A model generated the notes under the pieces. That model searched no databases. It was given only the letters and a program-made list of their open reading frames with translations, and had not been told where the DNA came from. A stretch of 64,000 nucleotides of DNA from Euclidia mi. Lineage: Eukaryota > Arthropoda > Insecta > Lepidoptera > Erebidae. Where the stretch lies: contig OX123190.2 in assembly GCA_944739405.2 (NCBI GenBank), positions 55,819,805 through 55,883,804 on the forward strand. The letters run 5' to 3'. The position numbers were made by a program, and so were the translations under genes. Positions 10,260 to 22,223 of the stretch are shown piece by piece (within the stretch, counting starts at the first letter, position 1; the number at the start of each line of letters is the position of its first letter).

Positions 10260-12915
10260 AGTCTGGGCATTCACGAGTTATAAAACTAGTTCATCAAAAT
10301 ATTCAAGGTATGTTGAATAAACATTACGGTATTAACAGGACATTGGTTTAAAGATTACCAGTTCATGTGCAACTTCAATAACCACTTAGTTGGTAGTTCG
10401 TTCAGCAGACAAAATGCAATACATGGTGGATCATTGATTTTAGTTAATAAACAACTTAAATTTAAGAATTGTATTGACATTGTGAATTTTTCTATTGAAC
10501 GGACAGTTGAAATAGCCTGTGTGGAGTTGGAGCAACTTGTTGTATTGAGTGTGTATAGACCACCATCTTGCATCTATGATAATTTTGAAACTATCATGGA
10601 TGATGTACTACGGAAGCTATAACAACATAATAAAACGGTACTTGTGTGTGGTGATTTTAATATTAATTTACTAGAACAGTCTTTGAATAGACAAAAAATT
10701 AAAAATTTGTTCAAATTATATAATCTAGATTGCTTATTTTTGGAACCCACCAGGATAACTTCTACCACCTCTACTTGCATAGATCATTGTGGACAATCAA
10801 TAACATTCGCTACGCAGTCTAAAAAAGTAGGTAGTAAAGAATTGACTGTGGTGCCAAAAACTTTGCGTCGTCTCGAGATAAACTTAAAGATAAACTCACA
10901 GACACACTACGATATTTGTGCTATAATGAAGATCCTAATGAGTTGTACAATTCTTTCTTTAACATGTACTGTACCATTTTCAACTCTATCTTTATCCCTA
11001 AGAAGATCTCAGTTGTTGGTACTACAACCTTCAGTGAATGGGTAACCACTGAAATTTATAAAAGTAGAAATAGGCTTTACGAGTTGTATGAACAGAAAGT
11101 TATTAAGAAAAATGACGAACAATTTTGTAAATAATTATTCTAAGTTATTCAAAAAGATTTGTCGAGAAGCTAAGACTCTTTATTTAAAATCTAAAATTAA
11201 AAATAGTGAAAATAAAATAAAAGCAACATGGGACATTATTAACAATGAGACTGGAAGAGCCAAGAATAAAAATAATGACTACATTCTTCACTTTGATAAA
11301 AAGGTATTCAAATCAGATTTTGAGGTTGCCACAACATTCGAAAATTTCTTTACAGACATTCCAGTCTCAATTACAAAGTTCCTGAACTCGTCTCCTAATG
11401 ATGCCAAATTTCTATTAAAACAAAATGTTAAAATGTGTACCATAGGATTTAGTTTTACTTATTTTACCGAAACAGATATTGTTAAAACTTTAAATACACT
11501 TAATTTTAAGAAAACAAGTGATTTTTGGGTTAAATCTGTTGTGATTACGAAATTCATAATCAATTCAGTAGCATCTGAACTTGCAATAATTTTCAATAGA
11601 TGCATTGACTGTGGTGTGTTTCCTGATCGAATGAAAATTAGTAAAATAATTCCATTATTTAAATCAGGTAGCACATCTGACCCCACTAATTATCGACCAA
11701 TATCTGTGCTACCCACTTTTAGTAAAATTTTTGAAAAGTTGATTCTAGACCAGCTCCAAATTAATTTTAATAATAATAAACTGCTTCACAGTAAACAATT
11801 TGGTTTTACTAGGGGTCGCTCAATAATCGATGCTGGTGTTGAGCTTTTAAATAGTATTTTCGATGCTTGGGAGGAGTCGCATGATGCTCTAGGAGTTTTT
11901 TGTGACTTATCTAAGGCATTTGATTGTGTTTTTCATGAAACATTGATCAGGAAATTACATCACTATGGAGTTAAGGACACTGCTTTAGATCTTTGAATTT
12001 CGTATTTAAGTAACAGGATACAGAGAGTAGATGTTAGTGGAAAACGTTCTATGGGTTCAATGGTCACAATGGGAGTGCCGCAAGGTTCAATTCTTGGTCC
12101 ATTCCTTATATAATAATTTACTTTTAAACGAAAGAAAAATAAAATGTATTAGATTTTCCACACCTAACGTAAAACAAGTTGAAACCAATATACGGATGAA
12201 TGGAGAAGAGTTAGATCTTATAGATAACACCGTTTTCTTAGGCATAACTTTAGATTCTAAGTTACAGTGGGGCCCACATATAAGTAAGTTGTCGAATAGA
12301 CTTAGCTCTGCAGCGTACGCGGTTTATAAGATTCGTCAGTTAGCACTGAAATATACTATTCTGGCTGTATCTATATCAATAGATACAGCCAGAATAGTAT
12401 ATTTCAGTTATTTTCACAGTATAATGTCATACGGCATTTTATTATGGGGCAATGCAGCTGACATTCAAACAGTGATTGTACTGCAGAAGCGAGCTATTCG
12501 TGCAATTTACAGTCTTGGATCAAGACTTTCTCTGAGGGAAAAATTTAAGGAAATTAAAATAATGACTGTCGCATCTCAATATATTTATGAAAACTTGATA
12601 TACGTTAAGAAAAATATAAATATGTTTTCAAAAATAAGCGACATGCATAGTATAAATACACGAAATAAAAATAAACTCGTGCTACCTTTAACTAGACTGC
12701 AAAAAATCAGTAACTCGTATAAGTGTCAAAGTATACGCTTCTACAACAAAATTCCAGGCAGTATTCAGGCATTAAGTTTAAATAAATTCAAAGTATTTGT
12801 TAAGCAGATTTTGTGTTCCAAAGCGTACTACTCTGTAAAGGATTACTTAGAAGACAAGAATGCCTTGGGTTGCGTTTCTCCAATTCGCATGCAGGCTAAA
12901 ATGTCATGTAAATAG
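10260..12915 (+). pseudogene. LINE ORF2: endonuclease/RT with active-site deletion
   Basis: Coding blocks in order: an HQNIQG endonuclease start near 10290; the endonuclease core at 10365-10800 with an in-frame TAA at 10620-10622 and VCGDFNINLL just after; a frameshift near 10900; then a connector and RT from 11088. NYRPISVLPTFSKIFEKLI, CDLSKAFDCVFHETLI and VPQGSILGPFL are visible. An in-frame TGA lies at 11994-11996. After GPFL (about 12110) the expected YADD segment is missing, and the sequence resumes with a thumb/C-terminal domain (12115-12915, ending KMSCK). The RT palm catalytic Asp pair has therefore been deleted. Confidence 0.75.
12345..12408. repeat. Perfect 30-bp palindrome inside LINE ORF2
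   Basis: The 30 nt at 12345-12374 are the exact reverse complement of 12379-12408, with a 4-nt loop (ATCA). The right arm encodes the family-typical DTARIVYFSYFHS. The left arm has no counterpart in related elements that I know and adds extra residues (ALKYTILAVSIS) without breaking the frame, so it looks like a later templated insertion. Confidence 0.9.
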
Positions 12916-12933
12916 TATTAAATTATGAATATT

Positions 12934-13212
12934 TGACATTTGTGATTTATCTATTTTTTTATTATTTATATTCTGACATTCTAAAATGACATTAGATTAT
13001 TTTTATTTACTTTAATAGTAATTATTGTATTATGCTTTTGATATTTCCAAATTGACATTCAATTATTTTATTTGTGTCTTGACATTTCCAATAACTTAAG
13101 TGACATTTAATAATTTTATTTACATTTGTAATTAATTCCTTTTTTTTTTTCATTTTCAAATTGACATTAAATTATTATTATTTATTTAGTGACATTTTAA
13201 TTAGATGACATT
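12934..13212 (+). repeat. TGACATT motif cluster in LINE 3' region
   Basis: TGACATT occurs nine times on the plus strand (starting at 12934, 12974, 12987, 13053, 13080, 13101, 13162, 13190 and 13206), separated by AT-rich sequence. It lies just after the ORF2 stop. A more complex 3' segment follows to about 13600. The cluster could be a tract recognised by the element's own RT or simply a decayed minisatellite. Confidence 0.7.
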
Positions 13213-13820
13213 TTATTGTATAATTTTTATTATTTTAATATTATTGTTTACATCACGTACTCAACCATATGATAAAATGTAAGGAGCAAGTACAATGCGG
13301 GAATTAGTAAACTTTTCAACTAATATTAGTGGCAACCTAAGTCTGGTGGCTTAGGCTGGCATGCTTATGCATACACCTACTGATGGCGTGGAGGCATAAT
13401 GATTCTGGTCGTGCTAGCTCCCTCAATCAAGGTTGAGCCGTACAATGGCTGTTGAATGCGGGCCATCAGCGGGCTGAGTCAGTTATAAGCGTCAGATGAT
13501 ATCCTGCATTGTACTCGAATCTAAGCCTATTATGTCTCGACTTCAAAAGAATATAAACGAAGAGATGAAATATAATGAAATGACAAAAAAAAGCAATGAC
13601 TCTGAGTTTGTTTCGGCCTTTCTTCTCAAGAAGTCATTTAGCTAGGAAAAGCCGGCATCATCTAGAATAGGGTTTTGACTTGTATAAGTGTTGTAAACAA
13701 CCAAAATGCAGAAATAAATATGTCTTTATGTCTTTATGATTAGGCACATTCAAAGCCTCTGTCAATACTAGAATCGTTTATAGATAATTTGTCGCTACTC
13801 TTGTTAAAATATTACTTATA

Positions 13821-14141
13821 CAATATCGAAATAATCATGATACATATTTATAAAACAGATAATTCTTCAATACAAACTAAAAATGGATTTCCATAACGAA
13901 ATAGCTGAAGAAGAAACAATGATAAGTGTAACTAGAAATGAACCAGATGGAAAATTTTCCATAACCGTGTAGTAACTACATTAAGAGGTCAAAATAGTCA
14001 TGATTCATAAAACAGATCATCCTTCAATCAAACTATACTAAAAATGAATGTCCATAATGAAATAGCTAAATAAGAAACAATGATAAGCGAAACTAAAAAT
14101 GAACAAGACGGAAATTTTCTCCGTACACGTGTAGTAACTAC
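13821..14141 (+). repeat. Diverged tandem duplication of about 160 bp
   Basis: Segment 13821-13980 is repeated at 13987-14141 with scattered differences. Both copies share AAAACAGAT, a short open frame beginning M-D/N-F/V-HNEIA, AATGATAAG and the end GTGTAGTAACTAC. Copy 1 could encode a 30-residue peptide (MDFHNEIAEEETMISVTRNE...), and copy 2 has a stop after NEIAK. It is either a duplicated fragment of an old gene or repeat, or chance coding. The rest of 13600-15000 is AT-rich with no feature that I can support. Confidence 0.5.
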
Positions 14142-15284
14142 CTACAAAGGAAAGTTAGATAACACGCTTTAACGATTGCTCCTAACTCACCAGGTGAATC
14201 TCGAAAACCTTTTATTACAGTCACGCCGATGTGTCCTCGACGACGGAAACTTCCTCCACTATTCAATGACTGGCGATCAATTAAAAACTAAGTGTTGAGC
14301 ACTTTACAGTTTGCTCAAAAGTTTCTTATATCCGACAGTTTATATAATGAGCGGTTTTGGAGAAGTCTCTCCATCCCCTTGTACTTTAGATAAATTGTTG
14401 GTGGATTAAAAATTTGTTACAGTTTCTGTTCGCTAGAAGAATAGGGAATGAATTTTGTAAGTATGATTTGTTTATGATATAATATTCGCTTCCATATTAT
14501 AGTAAGTACATGTTATGGGTACTGAGCATAATCGATCTTGAGTAATAAATGTTTAATAATACTGAAATAAATAACTATGCGTGATTGTAGTAATTACATG
14601 ACTGTAACAACAGTATTAATATATAAATTGACTTGAAAAAGACTATTGTACCCGTAATCTATAATAAATAATCCTAAAACACTAAAAAGATCATGTAGAA
14701 AAACTAAATAAACGTTGATCTTTCAAAATGTGAATGAGGTAGTAGTATATTATATGGTATATGGTCTAAAACTCCGATACCAGAGTTGGCCACACACTCA
14801 CACGAAAAACAAAACAAAACAAGTAGTATATTGACTTTGTACAAAAGATAATTGTAGAAATATTTACATAAATCAAAAGCTTTTCAAATGCCACGTATTA
14901 CATCTTTGGAAAAATAAATAAATATCGAGCGAAAAAATCTGGCAGTGTAAAAACGAACGAACCGTCGGCGTCGTACCTAATATTCATCGGTAAACATATT
15001 TCAGTCCTAAACCGTTAATAATCCAATGTTAAGTCAAGTAGGCGCCGACTCCCTTATAAAGGGGCGGATGTAGGCGGATATGTGCGGATATAAGTGCTTC
15101 GGGGCGCGTTGGGTCGGAAACTAAAATCGTGGCGCGGTTTGCGCCCCTGGTCTAATGGGCCCGCCGTAACGAGGGATGGTGAGGACTTGCGAGACCCGAC
15201 CGATCGCCGAGCGAACACTAGGTACGGCTCTAAAACGAGTTGTGTATTTCGAGGGTCATAAGAGATCGTTCTTTGAGTACTCTA

Positions 15285-15575
15285 TGTTTTTTTTATGGTA
15301 ATAGGCGGCAAACGAGCAGACGGATTGCCTGATGGTAAGCAATTACCGCCGCCCATGGACACAAGCAACACCACAAGAGTCACAAGTGCGTTGCCGCCCC
15401 TTGGGGGATCAGGGAGAAGGAAGAGGGGATAGGGCCTCCGGCACTCTCACTCACCGAACGAAACGCAACGATTAAGGAACTGTTACTTTACGTCGATTTT
15501 CTGTGAGAGGGTAGTACTTCCCCGGTCGAGCCGGCCCATTCATGCTGAAATCAGCAAGGCTCTACTACCTATATA
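15285..15575 (+). repeat. Lepidopteran interspersed repeat
   Basis: It contains GGCGGCAAACGAGCAGACGG, CCTGATGGTAAGCAATTACC, GTGCGTTGCCG, GGGCCTCCGGCACTCTCACT and CCGGTCGAGCCGGCCCATTC. I recognise these as parts of a very common dispersed repeat in moth and butterfly genomes. A second, partial copy lies on the minus strand at 47895-47990. This is the strongest single clue to the order of the host. The region just before it (15040-15200) is GC-richer, with three GCGGAT motifs and no recognised gene. Confidence 0.75.
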
Positions 15576-16165
15576 AAGCCGGCCAAGTCGTGATGGGGTT
15601 ACTACTAACCCTCATTGTTTATTATACGGCCGTAACATTAATTCCTGTGACACTATGGACATGTTATCGCTTTTATCTATTTCAGTTCAATACCATAGGA
15701 AATTACTGTAAACCATTAAATCCCCCCTCCGTCCGATCACTGTACCTAAGCAGACGTGTTACTAGTTGCTCAGAAATTAGAGATTTCATATTTTAAATTA
15801 ATTAATGAAATTAACTTGTATTAGAAATATCAGACTGTCCTGCTCTATCTTATGAAGATTTACACTTACCTCGGCGGCCATATTGAAATACGAAAGAGAA
15901 GGCACCATAGAGTCCCAAAGGATCAAGAAAATCCTGTTGGAGCAGACATTTCCGGCAAATTTTAAACCACCAGTACCAGAGCTACATAAACGCAGCGAAA
16001 CTTGTGAATGCAGAGGGAAGACACGCACCTCGGAAGGAGTGAGTGAATAAAATATACTAACTTTATTTCTACTAACAATTTGAAGTACAATACTCAAAGT
16101 ACTAGGAGCGCAGTAAGCTCTTCTATTTCAAGCAATTGGATATGTATGGCTATTTTGTCATGAGA

Positions 16166-17748
16166 TTAACCCTTTACTTGGCAAAGGTTTTGTTTGTATA
16201 TATTCATTATTTTTTTCACATATATCGCGTCTAATACGTGTCAAATACATCTAAAAAATGCAAAAAAAAATCATACATATATAGTTTAGGAAATATAGCA
16301 TGTGCATTTAAATGCACATTGCCAGCTTCGTCGAAAAAAAAACGTGTGCATTTAAATGCACATTGCCATGTGTAGACGAAATTGAAACGCGACTTATTTA
16401 AGATGAAACAACGGTTTATTAAAAAAAACTACTAGTAACGAAATCAAATATGAGCAATAAAGACAACAACATAATTGTCTATGACCTTTTAGATCCTTTT
16501 AAACACTAAAAAACATCTTTAAGTACTACAAATGTTGTAAACACACAAAATACTATTAATAATGAGAGATTAGTAATCAGACATGTACACAATGAAATTT
16601 ATTATTATTCTTTTGTATGATAATCATAAAAACAATAACGACCATATACCAAACAAAGCCTCACGTTGCATTTTACACATATTAATTTAGTCTGACTTTT
16701 ATGCAATTCTTGCATCTGCCTTTATTTGTAATGATGGCAAGTGTCCAAACTGGTCATATCTGCCGTAGTCAGACGTCTGCGGTGTAATAAATTTCGAACC
16801 TCTGGACGTATTCGAAAACTTCTTAGTTCTTTGAAAGGTGGTGAGAGCATTACTTATGGCACATCGAAAGTCTTTTAGTTTCATTTGCTTTACATCTTTG
16901 GTTTCGAAACGACTTGGGCAAAAGATCCACGATCTTTTTTTTTAGGTTTTTATCAGTAGGTAGGTAGTTTGGCTGCAGTTCCTGTTTTGCCTGATAGTCC
17001 CTAAAGCAAAAATACCGTAGATAAACATTTCTCAAATGTTCCAGAAATTTTACTGAAGTGAATAAATTGTCGAAGTATGGCACTGAACATGCATAATGAA
17101 GTTCATTTTCATAAGAACTACTTTTTTCTATTATTATATTTTTTATATATCTTTCGGAACTAGCTGCAGACTTAGGTACCAACGCCAAAATTCTCGAAGT
17201 CCTTGTAGAAGGCTAGAAAATAAAGAAATATAAAAAATAAACAGCTAATAGAAAGAAATAATTTAACTGAAATTCATAATGTTCTTTTAAAAACAATGTC
17301 CTTCAAACTGGCAATGTATCTATAAATGCACACAGCCTAGTGTTGGTAGGTCTGTTAATAGTTGGCAATGTGCATTTAAAGACACATGCAAGATCAAATG
17401 AAAAAATTTCCGAATAAACTATTTCAAATTGAAAAAATCTATATTTAATTCACAAGACTGTATATTTAGGTACTGTTTTTATCACTTTTTTATTCAATTT
17501 CGTTAATAAATAATATGATTTCAATCGATTTTTACCTTATAGGCAGTAGACGCAAGCGCACGCTCCACTATCTTGCGATATACTGCGTACACCAAGTGTC
17601 GCCAGTGCTCAGTAATATTTTTTTATGTCAAATAAGGGCATTTCATGGGTGAATGAGTAGAAAATAAACAAAAAAAAACTTAATTTTGCTTGTAAAATAT
17701 TTAAAAAAAAGTGTGCATTTAAATGCACATCGTCAAGTATAGGGTTAA
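16166..17748 (-). mobile_element. piggyBac-like DNA transposon, internally deleted
   Basis: TTAA at both ends (16166-16169 and 17745-17748) matches the piggyBac target duplication. The termini are inverted: TTAACCCTTTACTTGGCAA on the left, and TTAACCCTATACTTGACG reading inward from the right. A minus-strand transposase remnant lies inside. An 18-bp palindrome, TGTGCATTTAAATGCACA, occurs at 16301-16318, 16345-16362 and 17712-17729, with degenerate copies near 17320 and 17375; these are probably subterminal transposase-binding repeats. At 1.58 kb the element lacks most of the N-terminal coding part of an autonomous piggyBac. Confidence 0.85.
16605..17188 (-). pseudogene. piggyBac-like transposase, C-terminal remnant
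   Basis: On the minus strand, 17188-16850 encodes VPYFDNLFTSVKFLEHLRNV, corresponding to the conserved block around the third catalytic Asp of piggyBac transposases. A frameshift leads to 16884-16699 (LKDFRCAISNAL...YDQFGHLPSL), the pre-CRD region. Another shift leads to the cysteine-rich DNA-binding tail CVKCNVRLC, then YCFYDYHTKE and a stop at 16607-16605. Order and content match a piggyBac C-terminal half. The first two catalytic Asp blocks are absent. Confidence 0.8.
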
Positions 17749-17877
17749 CAAGCTTCGTTGCCGAATAACAGAATCGTGGCGGAATAACTGAACTGTTCGA
17801 GTTCACGTCCAGCGCATTGGCATAGTTACTTTTTGCTTATTAAGAAAGCGGAAAATCCCTCATTGCGAGGCGAGGGT

Positions 17878-18346
17878 TCAACTTTTCTCTAAGAGAAAAG
17901 TTCAAAGAAATAAACATTCTAACTGTTGTATCACAATATATTTATGAAAATCTGCTATATGTACATAAAAATATTGACAAATTTTGTAAAAAATGTGATA
18001 TACATTCTGTAAATACAAGACACAGGAATAATCTCGTAGTTCATAGCACTCGTCTCCACAAAATAAGTAGTTATTTTATGGGGCAATGTATACGCTTTTA
18101 TAACAAGCTCCCTTATAATATAAGAGACCTATCTATAAATAAGTTCAAAATTATTGTAAAAGCGAAATTGTGTTCAAAAGCCTATTATAAAATATCTGAC
18201 TATAGACGACCAAAATGCTTGGGACTGAGCTGTTCGAATTCGACACACAAAAATAATTGTATTAAATATTTCTTTTTAATGACGTTTCGTAAGTACTTTC
18301 AAAGTTTACACGAAATAAAGAAGTATTTCATTTCATTTCATTTCAA
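17878..18346 (+). mobile_element. 5'-truncated LINE copy with TTTCA tail
   Basis: The translation LREKFKEINILTVVSQYIYE, followed by IRFYNKLPYNIRDLSINKFK and LCSKAYYKISDY, parallels the C-terminal end of ORF2 at 12530-12880, so it is the same family. The 3' end has AATAAAG and about five ATTTC units (18318-18345). The 5' junction shows AACTTTTCTCT facing AGAGAAAAGTT across one base (about 17880-17903), a small snapback at the truncation point. The copy begins directly 3' of the piggyBac-like element, after about 130 bp of unassigned sequence. Confidence 0.8.
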
Positions 18347-18445
18347 GACTGGCGATAATCAGCTGTGAATTATTGCTCCCCTTTTTGTTTGAAATTTATT
18401 TTTAAATTTAAGAAATACATCCGAGAATATGTCCTTAAAGCATAA

Positions 18446-19291
18446 CCGCCATCCACAAGATCATCATCCCCAAACAAATGTTTTGATTCTAATCAGTCAA
18501 AAATACCCTCCGAAGGGACTCCGAATGTTACACAAAGAGTGAAAAGAAAGCACGGACAATGTGACGACAGCATGATCGAAATGAAAGCGATGTTTGCTGT
18601 TTTCGAGCAACAGCAAGACAAGAAATTTAATAAGCTAATGGAGACTGTGAAAGAAATAAAGCAGCAAAACTCGAGTATCTCATCCTCTTTAACATTCTTC
18701 TCGCAAATGTATGATGACTTAAAAAAGAGGTTTGATAATTTAGAGATGGAGCGAAAGGAAAACAGGGCTTATATTCAACAGTTAGATGAAGAAGTAGATA
18801 TCTTGGAGAAAAGGAGTGTCTCATCTTGTTTAGAATTTAGAAACATTCCCTTTAAAAAGGATGAAACAAAGGAAGATCTATGTCAAATCGTTATAGATGT
18901 TGGTAAAACCATCGGGGTTCCTGTGGAAAATCAGGAGATCAAGGATATATATCGTATGTCTTCCAAAACTTCACCAGAAAAGCCTTTGATTGTCGATTTC
19001 ACTACAACTATCATGAAAGAAAGGATTTTAAATAGACATAAATTATACAATAAAGAAAACAGCTGTGCCAAACTGTCCACCTCCATTCTGCAACTTGGTG
19101 GCCCCCCGAAGCCTATATTTGTGTCTGAAAACCTCACTATAAAACTCGACGAGTATTTTATGCAGCCCGAAATTTCGCCAAAACTAATGAGTATGCCTAC
19201 TGTTGGACAACAAATGGAAAAGTTTATTTACGAAAAAAGGAAGGAATGGCAGCTATTCGCGTGCATGCTGAGTCCGATCTCGATAAACTAA
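18446..19291 (+). CDS. LINE ORF1, coiled coil + FP-like C-terminal domain
   Basis: The frame is open from just after a TAA (18443-18445). The first ATG in frame is at 18572, though the N-terminal Pro/Ser-rich stretch before it looks coding. A coiled coil follows (MKAMFAVFEQQQDKKFNKLM, then YIQQLDEEVDILEKRSVSSC). Next comes an RRM-like or FP-like segment, SCLEFRNIPFKKDETKEDLC, DVGKTIGVP and KDIYRM, a family in which insect LINE ORF1 proteins share a C-terminal domain with baculoviral FP proteins. The expected role is a nucleic-acid chaperone binding the element RNA. The ORF is uninterrupted. Confidence 0.65.
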   Translation, partial: PPSTRSSSPNKCFDSNQSKIPSEGTPNVTQRVKRKHGQCDDSMIEMKAMFAVFEQQQDKKFNKLMETVKEIKQQNSSISSSLTFFSQMYDDLKKRFDNLEMERKENRAYIQQLDEEVDILEKRSVSSCLEFRNIPFKKDETKEDLCQIVIDVGKTIGVPVENQEIKDIYRMSSKTSPEKPLIVDFTTTIMKERILNRHKLYNKENSCAKLSTSILQLGGPPKPIFVSENLTIKLDEYFMQPEISPKLMSMPTVGQQMEKFIYEKRKEWQLFACMLSPISIN

Positions 19292-19638
19292 AGCCCCTCG
19301 CATGACTATTTCAACAGTTGTACACATTTTTATACTACCATCAAATGTTTATAATTTTATTTTATTATGTCTTTGAATACAATAATCATGATTGCTCTCT
19401 TATATGTCATAATAATATTTATAGCATACTACCTACACTATACATACATACACAACACGAAACAACACACATTCTTCGTCACACTACATTGCCACACCAC
19501 GTCAACAAGAGTATACTTTTAACTGTGATTTCCAGATACATTTCTAAGCTCATTACAATTTCCCCATTACTTAATGAAAATATCTGATGATTTAGAATCC
19601 GTTAGCATGTCTAAGTCGTTCATCTGCCAACCAAGCTT

Positions 19639-22223
19639 ATGCTCGCAGTACGTGTTCAAAAACGCAATAGCCTAAATGTCTTTCATATGAACATACGTAG
19701 CATAAATCGCAACTTCGATGAGATGACTATTCTTTTGAAAATTATGGATGTTTCATGTGATGTAATTTTGCTGTCGGAGTGCTGGCTTGGCAAATCTATA
19801 AATTTACCAACTCTCGTCGGTTATTCCAGCTACCAATCCACCTCGTCTAACCAGAATGAAGGTGTTTGTGTTTATATTAAGAGCGAACTAAAACACTCTG
19901 TAAAACAAACCTCACTTACAGACGCGAACTGTTTAGTATGTACATGCGGAGACAGTGCTGTAGTTGCCATATATCGCTCACCGTCACATAGAAACCTAGA
20001 CGGTTTCCTGGTAGGTCTTGACAACCTTCTGGGCTCGTTACGGATGTTTAAAACTGTTGCAGTTGTGGGCGATATTAACATCAATATAACCAGAGAATGT
20101 CTTGACCACCAGTCCGAGGAATATTTGAATATTTGCTCTACGCATGGACTTCTTCCCGCCCACCTTTTTCCAACCAGAGGTATTTCATGTCTAGACCATG
20201 TTATACTGAAAACTCACAGACGCGCTGTGACCTTGGTTCTGAATAATTACACAACGGACCACCTTCCCACTCTACTTAGCCTAGACTCGGTAAATTTAAA
20301 AAGTAAGCAACAATTATATTCCCGGCGTACAGATTTGGCAGCTGTAATTTCTGACTTAATTATATTTGATTTTTCACCAATATATTTAATGCAAGACGCC
20401 AACCAGGCAGCAGATTTTTTTAATCATAATATTTTTAATATAATAATAAGTCATAGTAAACAAACTAAACTTTCACGTAGAAAAAAGATCCTCAAGCCCT
20501 GGATGACAGTTGGCCTCTTAAAATGCATACGTAATAGAGATGTCCTACACTTGAAGGCTAAAAAATACCCTGAAAATGCTATACTACAAATCACATACAA
20601 ACGCTACCGAAACTTCTGCACTAATTTGTTGAAAAAACTGAAAACTAATTACGAGCGCAATCAGTTACAAGCGGCCAAAGGTAACTCAAAAGCAACATGG
20701 GAAGCTATAAAATCTATCAGCGTTATGGATCAGCATAATTCCCCTTCCACAGAGTTGCTCACGTTACAAGGGGAACCTAAAACCTCCTTAAATGTAGTTA
20801 ATAACTATTTCGCTAGCATTGGCAAGTCTCTGGCTGAAAACCTTCAAGCAAACACACAAACTAACACCAACGTATCTTTTAATACACCACTGAAAAATAA
20901 ATGGGCAACTCTATGTCACTGCTTACTATCACCGACGACGAACTAGATAGCATAATTAAAAGTCTGCGAGACAACTCTGCCGTTGGCTGGGACGGTGTAT
21001 CGGCACGTCTTCTAAAATCTGTACGCCAATATATTATAACTCCCCTTAAATATATATTTAATTTGTCTTTAAACTCGGGCGTATTCCTCACCGTTTTCAA
21101 AAAGGGTTTGGTTCATCCTGTGTATAAGGCAGGCGACAGAAACCAAGTTGCAAATTATCGTCCAATTTCGGTATGAACTACGGTGTCTAAAATTTTCGAA
21201 AAGTTTATAAATAAGCAACTAATTGGATACCTTAACAACTTTTATGTAATTGCTCCAAACCAATATGGCTTTACAAAGGGAAAGTCAACAGAAGACGCTG
21301 TATTGACACTAACCGACACAGTAGTAAACTTAACTGACTCAAAGAAGAAGACATTCGCTATATTTTTAGACATTTCAAGGGCATTCGATGCCATCTCCGT
21401 GCCCCTCCTCATAGACAAGTTGGAGTCAATAGGAATAAGAGGTAACGCTCTTAATTTATTCCGAAGTTACCTTAGTGATCGCTCTCAAAGTGTGAAGGTC
21501 AACGGATACACCTGTGATGTGTAGGCAATTTCTTATGGTGTTCCTCAAGGGAGCGTAATTGGCCCAACGCTCATTCTTATTTATATAAATGACCTGTGTT
21601 TATTACAACTACAAAGCTGCAAAATTGTGACGTATGCGGACGACACAGCTCTGATTGTAAGTGCAAAGACTTGGGATCTTGCCTTCATGCTAGCTGAGAA
21701 AGCTCTCTCCACAGTCATGTCATGGTTTACCACCAATCTCCTGATAGTAAACATCTCAAAAACGAAATACTTGGCCTTTTCTCTTTCCTTTTCTGGGCAG
21801 CCATCAAACAGTCTGCAGTTGAAGGCGCACACTTGCAACGCTGTAGGTACAAATTGTAGCTGTGGTGTTCTTGAACGCACGTCAACTGTAAAATATCTTG
21901 GCGTGCATATTGATGCTTACCTTCGCTGGGACAAACATGTTGAGAATATGACTCCACGTATAAGAAAACTCATATTCATAATGAAGAAACTCAGATCCTC
22001 AGCAGATGCAGAAACACTAAAATTAGTGTATTATTCCTTAGTGAAGTCAATCCTAACCTATTGCATTCCAGTCTGGGGCGGTGCATGTGCAACATATATG
22101 TTAAAAGTAGAAAGAGCTCAAAGAGGAATTCTTAAAATAATTTCAAGCAAATCGGCTCTGCAAAGCTGGCTGTTGGGAATGGATTATCAGAAGACGGAGG
22201 ATCTCTTGAAACCAAATTTATAG
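19639..22223 (+). pseudogene. LINE ORF2: endonuclease/RT with one frameshift and two stops
   Basis: The endonuclease part (19639 to about 20300) shows VFHMNIRSINRNFDEM, LSECWLG, VVGDININI, SCLDHVILK and TTDHLPTLL. The frame shifts near 20890-20910. The RT then runs in one frame to 22223, with TGA at 21174-21176 (just after NYRPISV) and TAG at 21522-21524 (just before SYGVPQGSVIGP). The RT motifs FLDISRAFDAISVPLLIDKL and VTYADDTALIV are intact, so the active site survives. The C-terminus ends abruptly (KTEDLLKPNL), so a final part is probably lost. Confidence 0.8.

Larger units (their letters stand above)
8400..13600 (+). mobile_element. Decayed LINE with esterase-type ORF1
   Basis: A plus-strand non-LTR element whose ORF1 (8560-10172) combines coiled coil and SGNH-hydrolase-like segments. 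ORF2 (about 10260-12915) has endonuclease and RT segments, followed by a 3' region rich in TGACATT. Several frameshifts, in-frame stops, an internal deletion of the RT active site and a templated palindrome show it is dead. Both outer boundaries are approximate. A 5'-truncated relative of the same family is at 17878-18346. Confidence 0.75.

Noticed and set aside
14735..14760. TGAGGTAGTAG resembles the start of let-7
   Set aside because: The sequence diverges after 11 nt and no complementary star strand (TACTACCTCA-like) follows within hairpin distance, so it is not a let-7 gene.
15542..15796. 84-codon frame on the plus strand with a hydrophobic stretch
   Set aside because: It starts inside the tail of a dispersed repeat and has no recognisable family or splice context; treated as chance.
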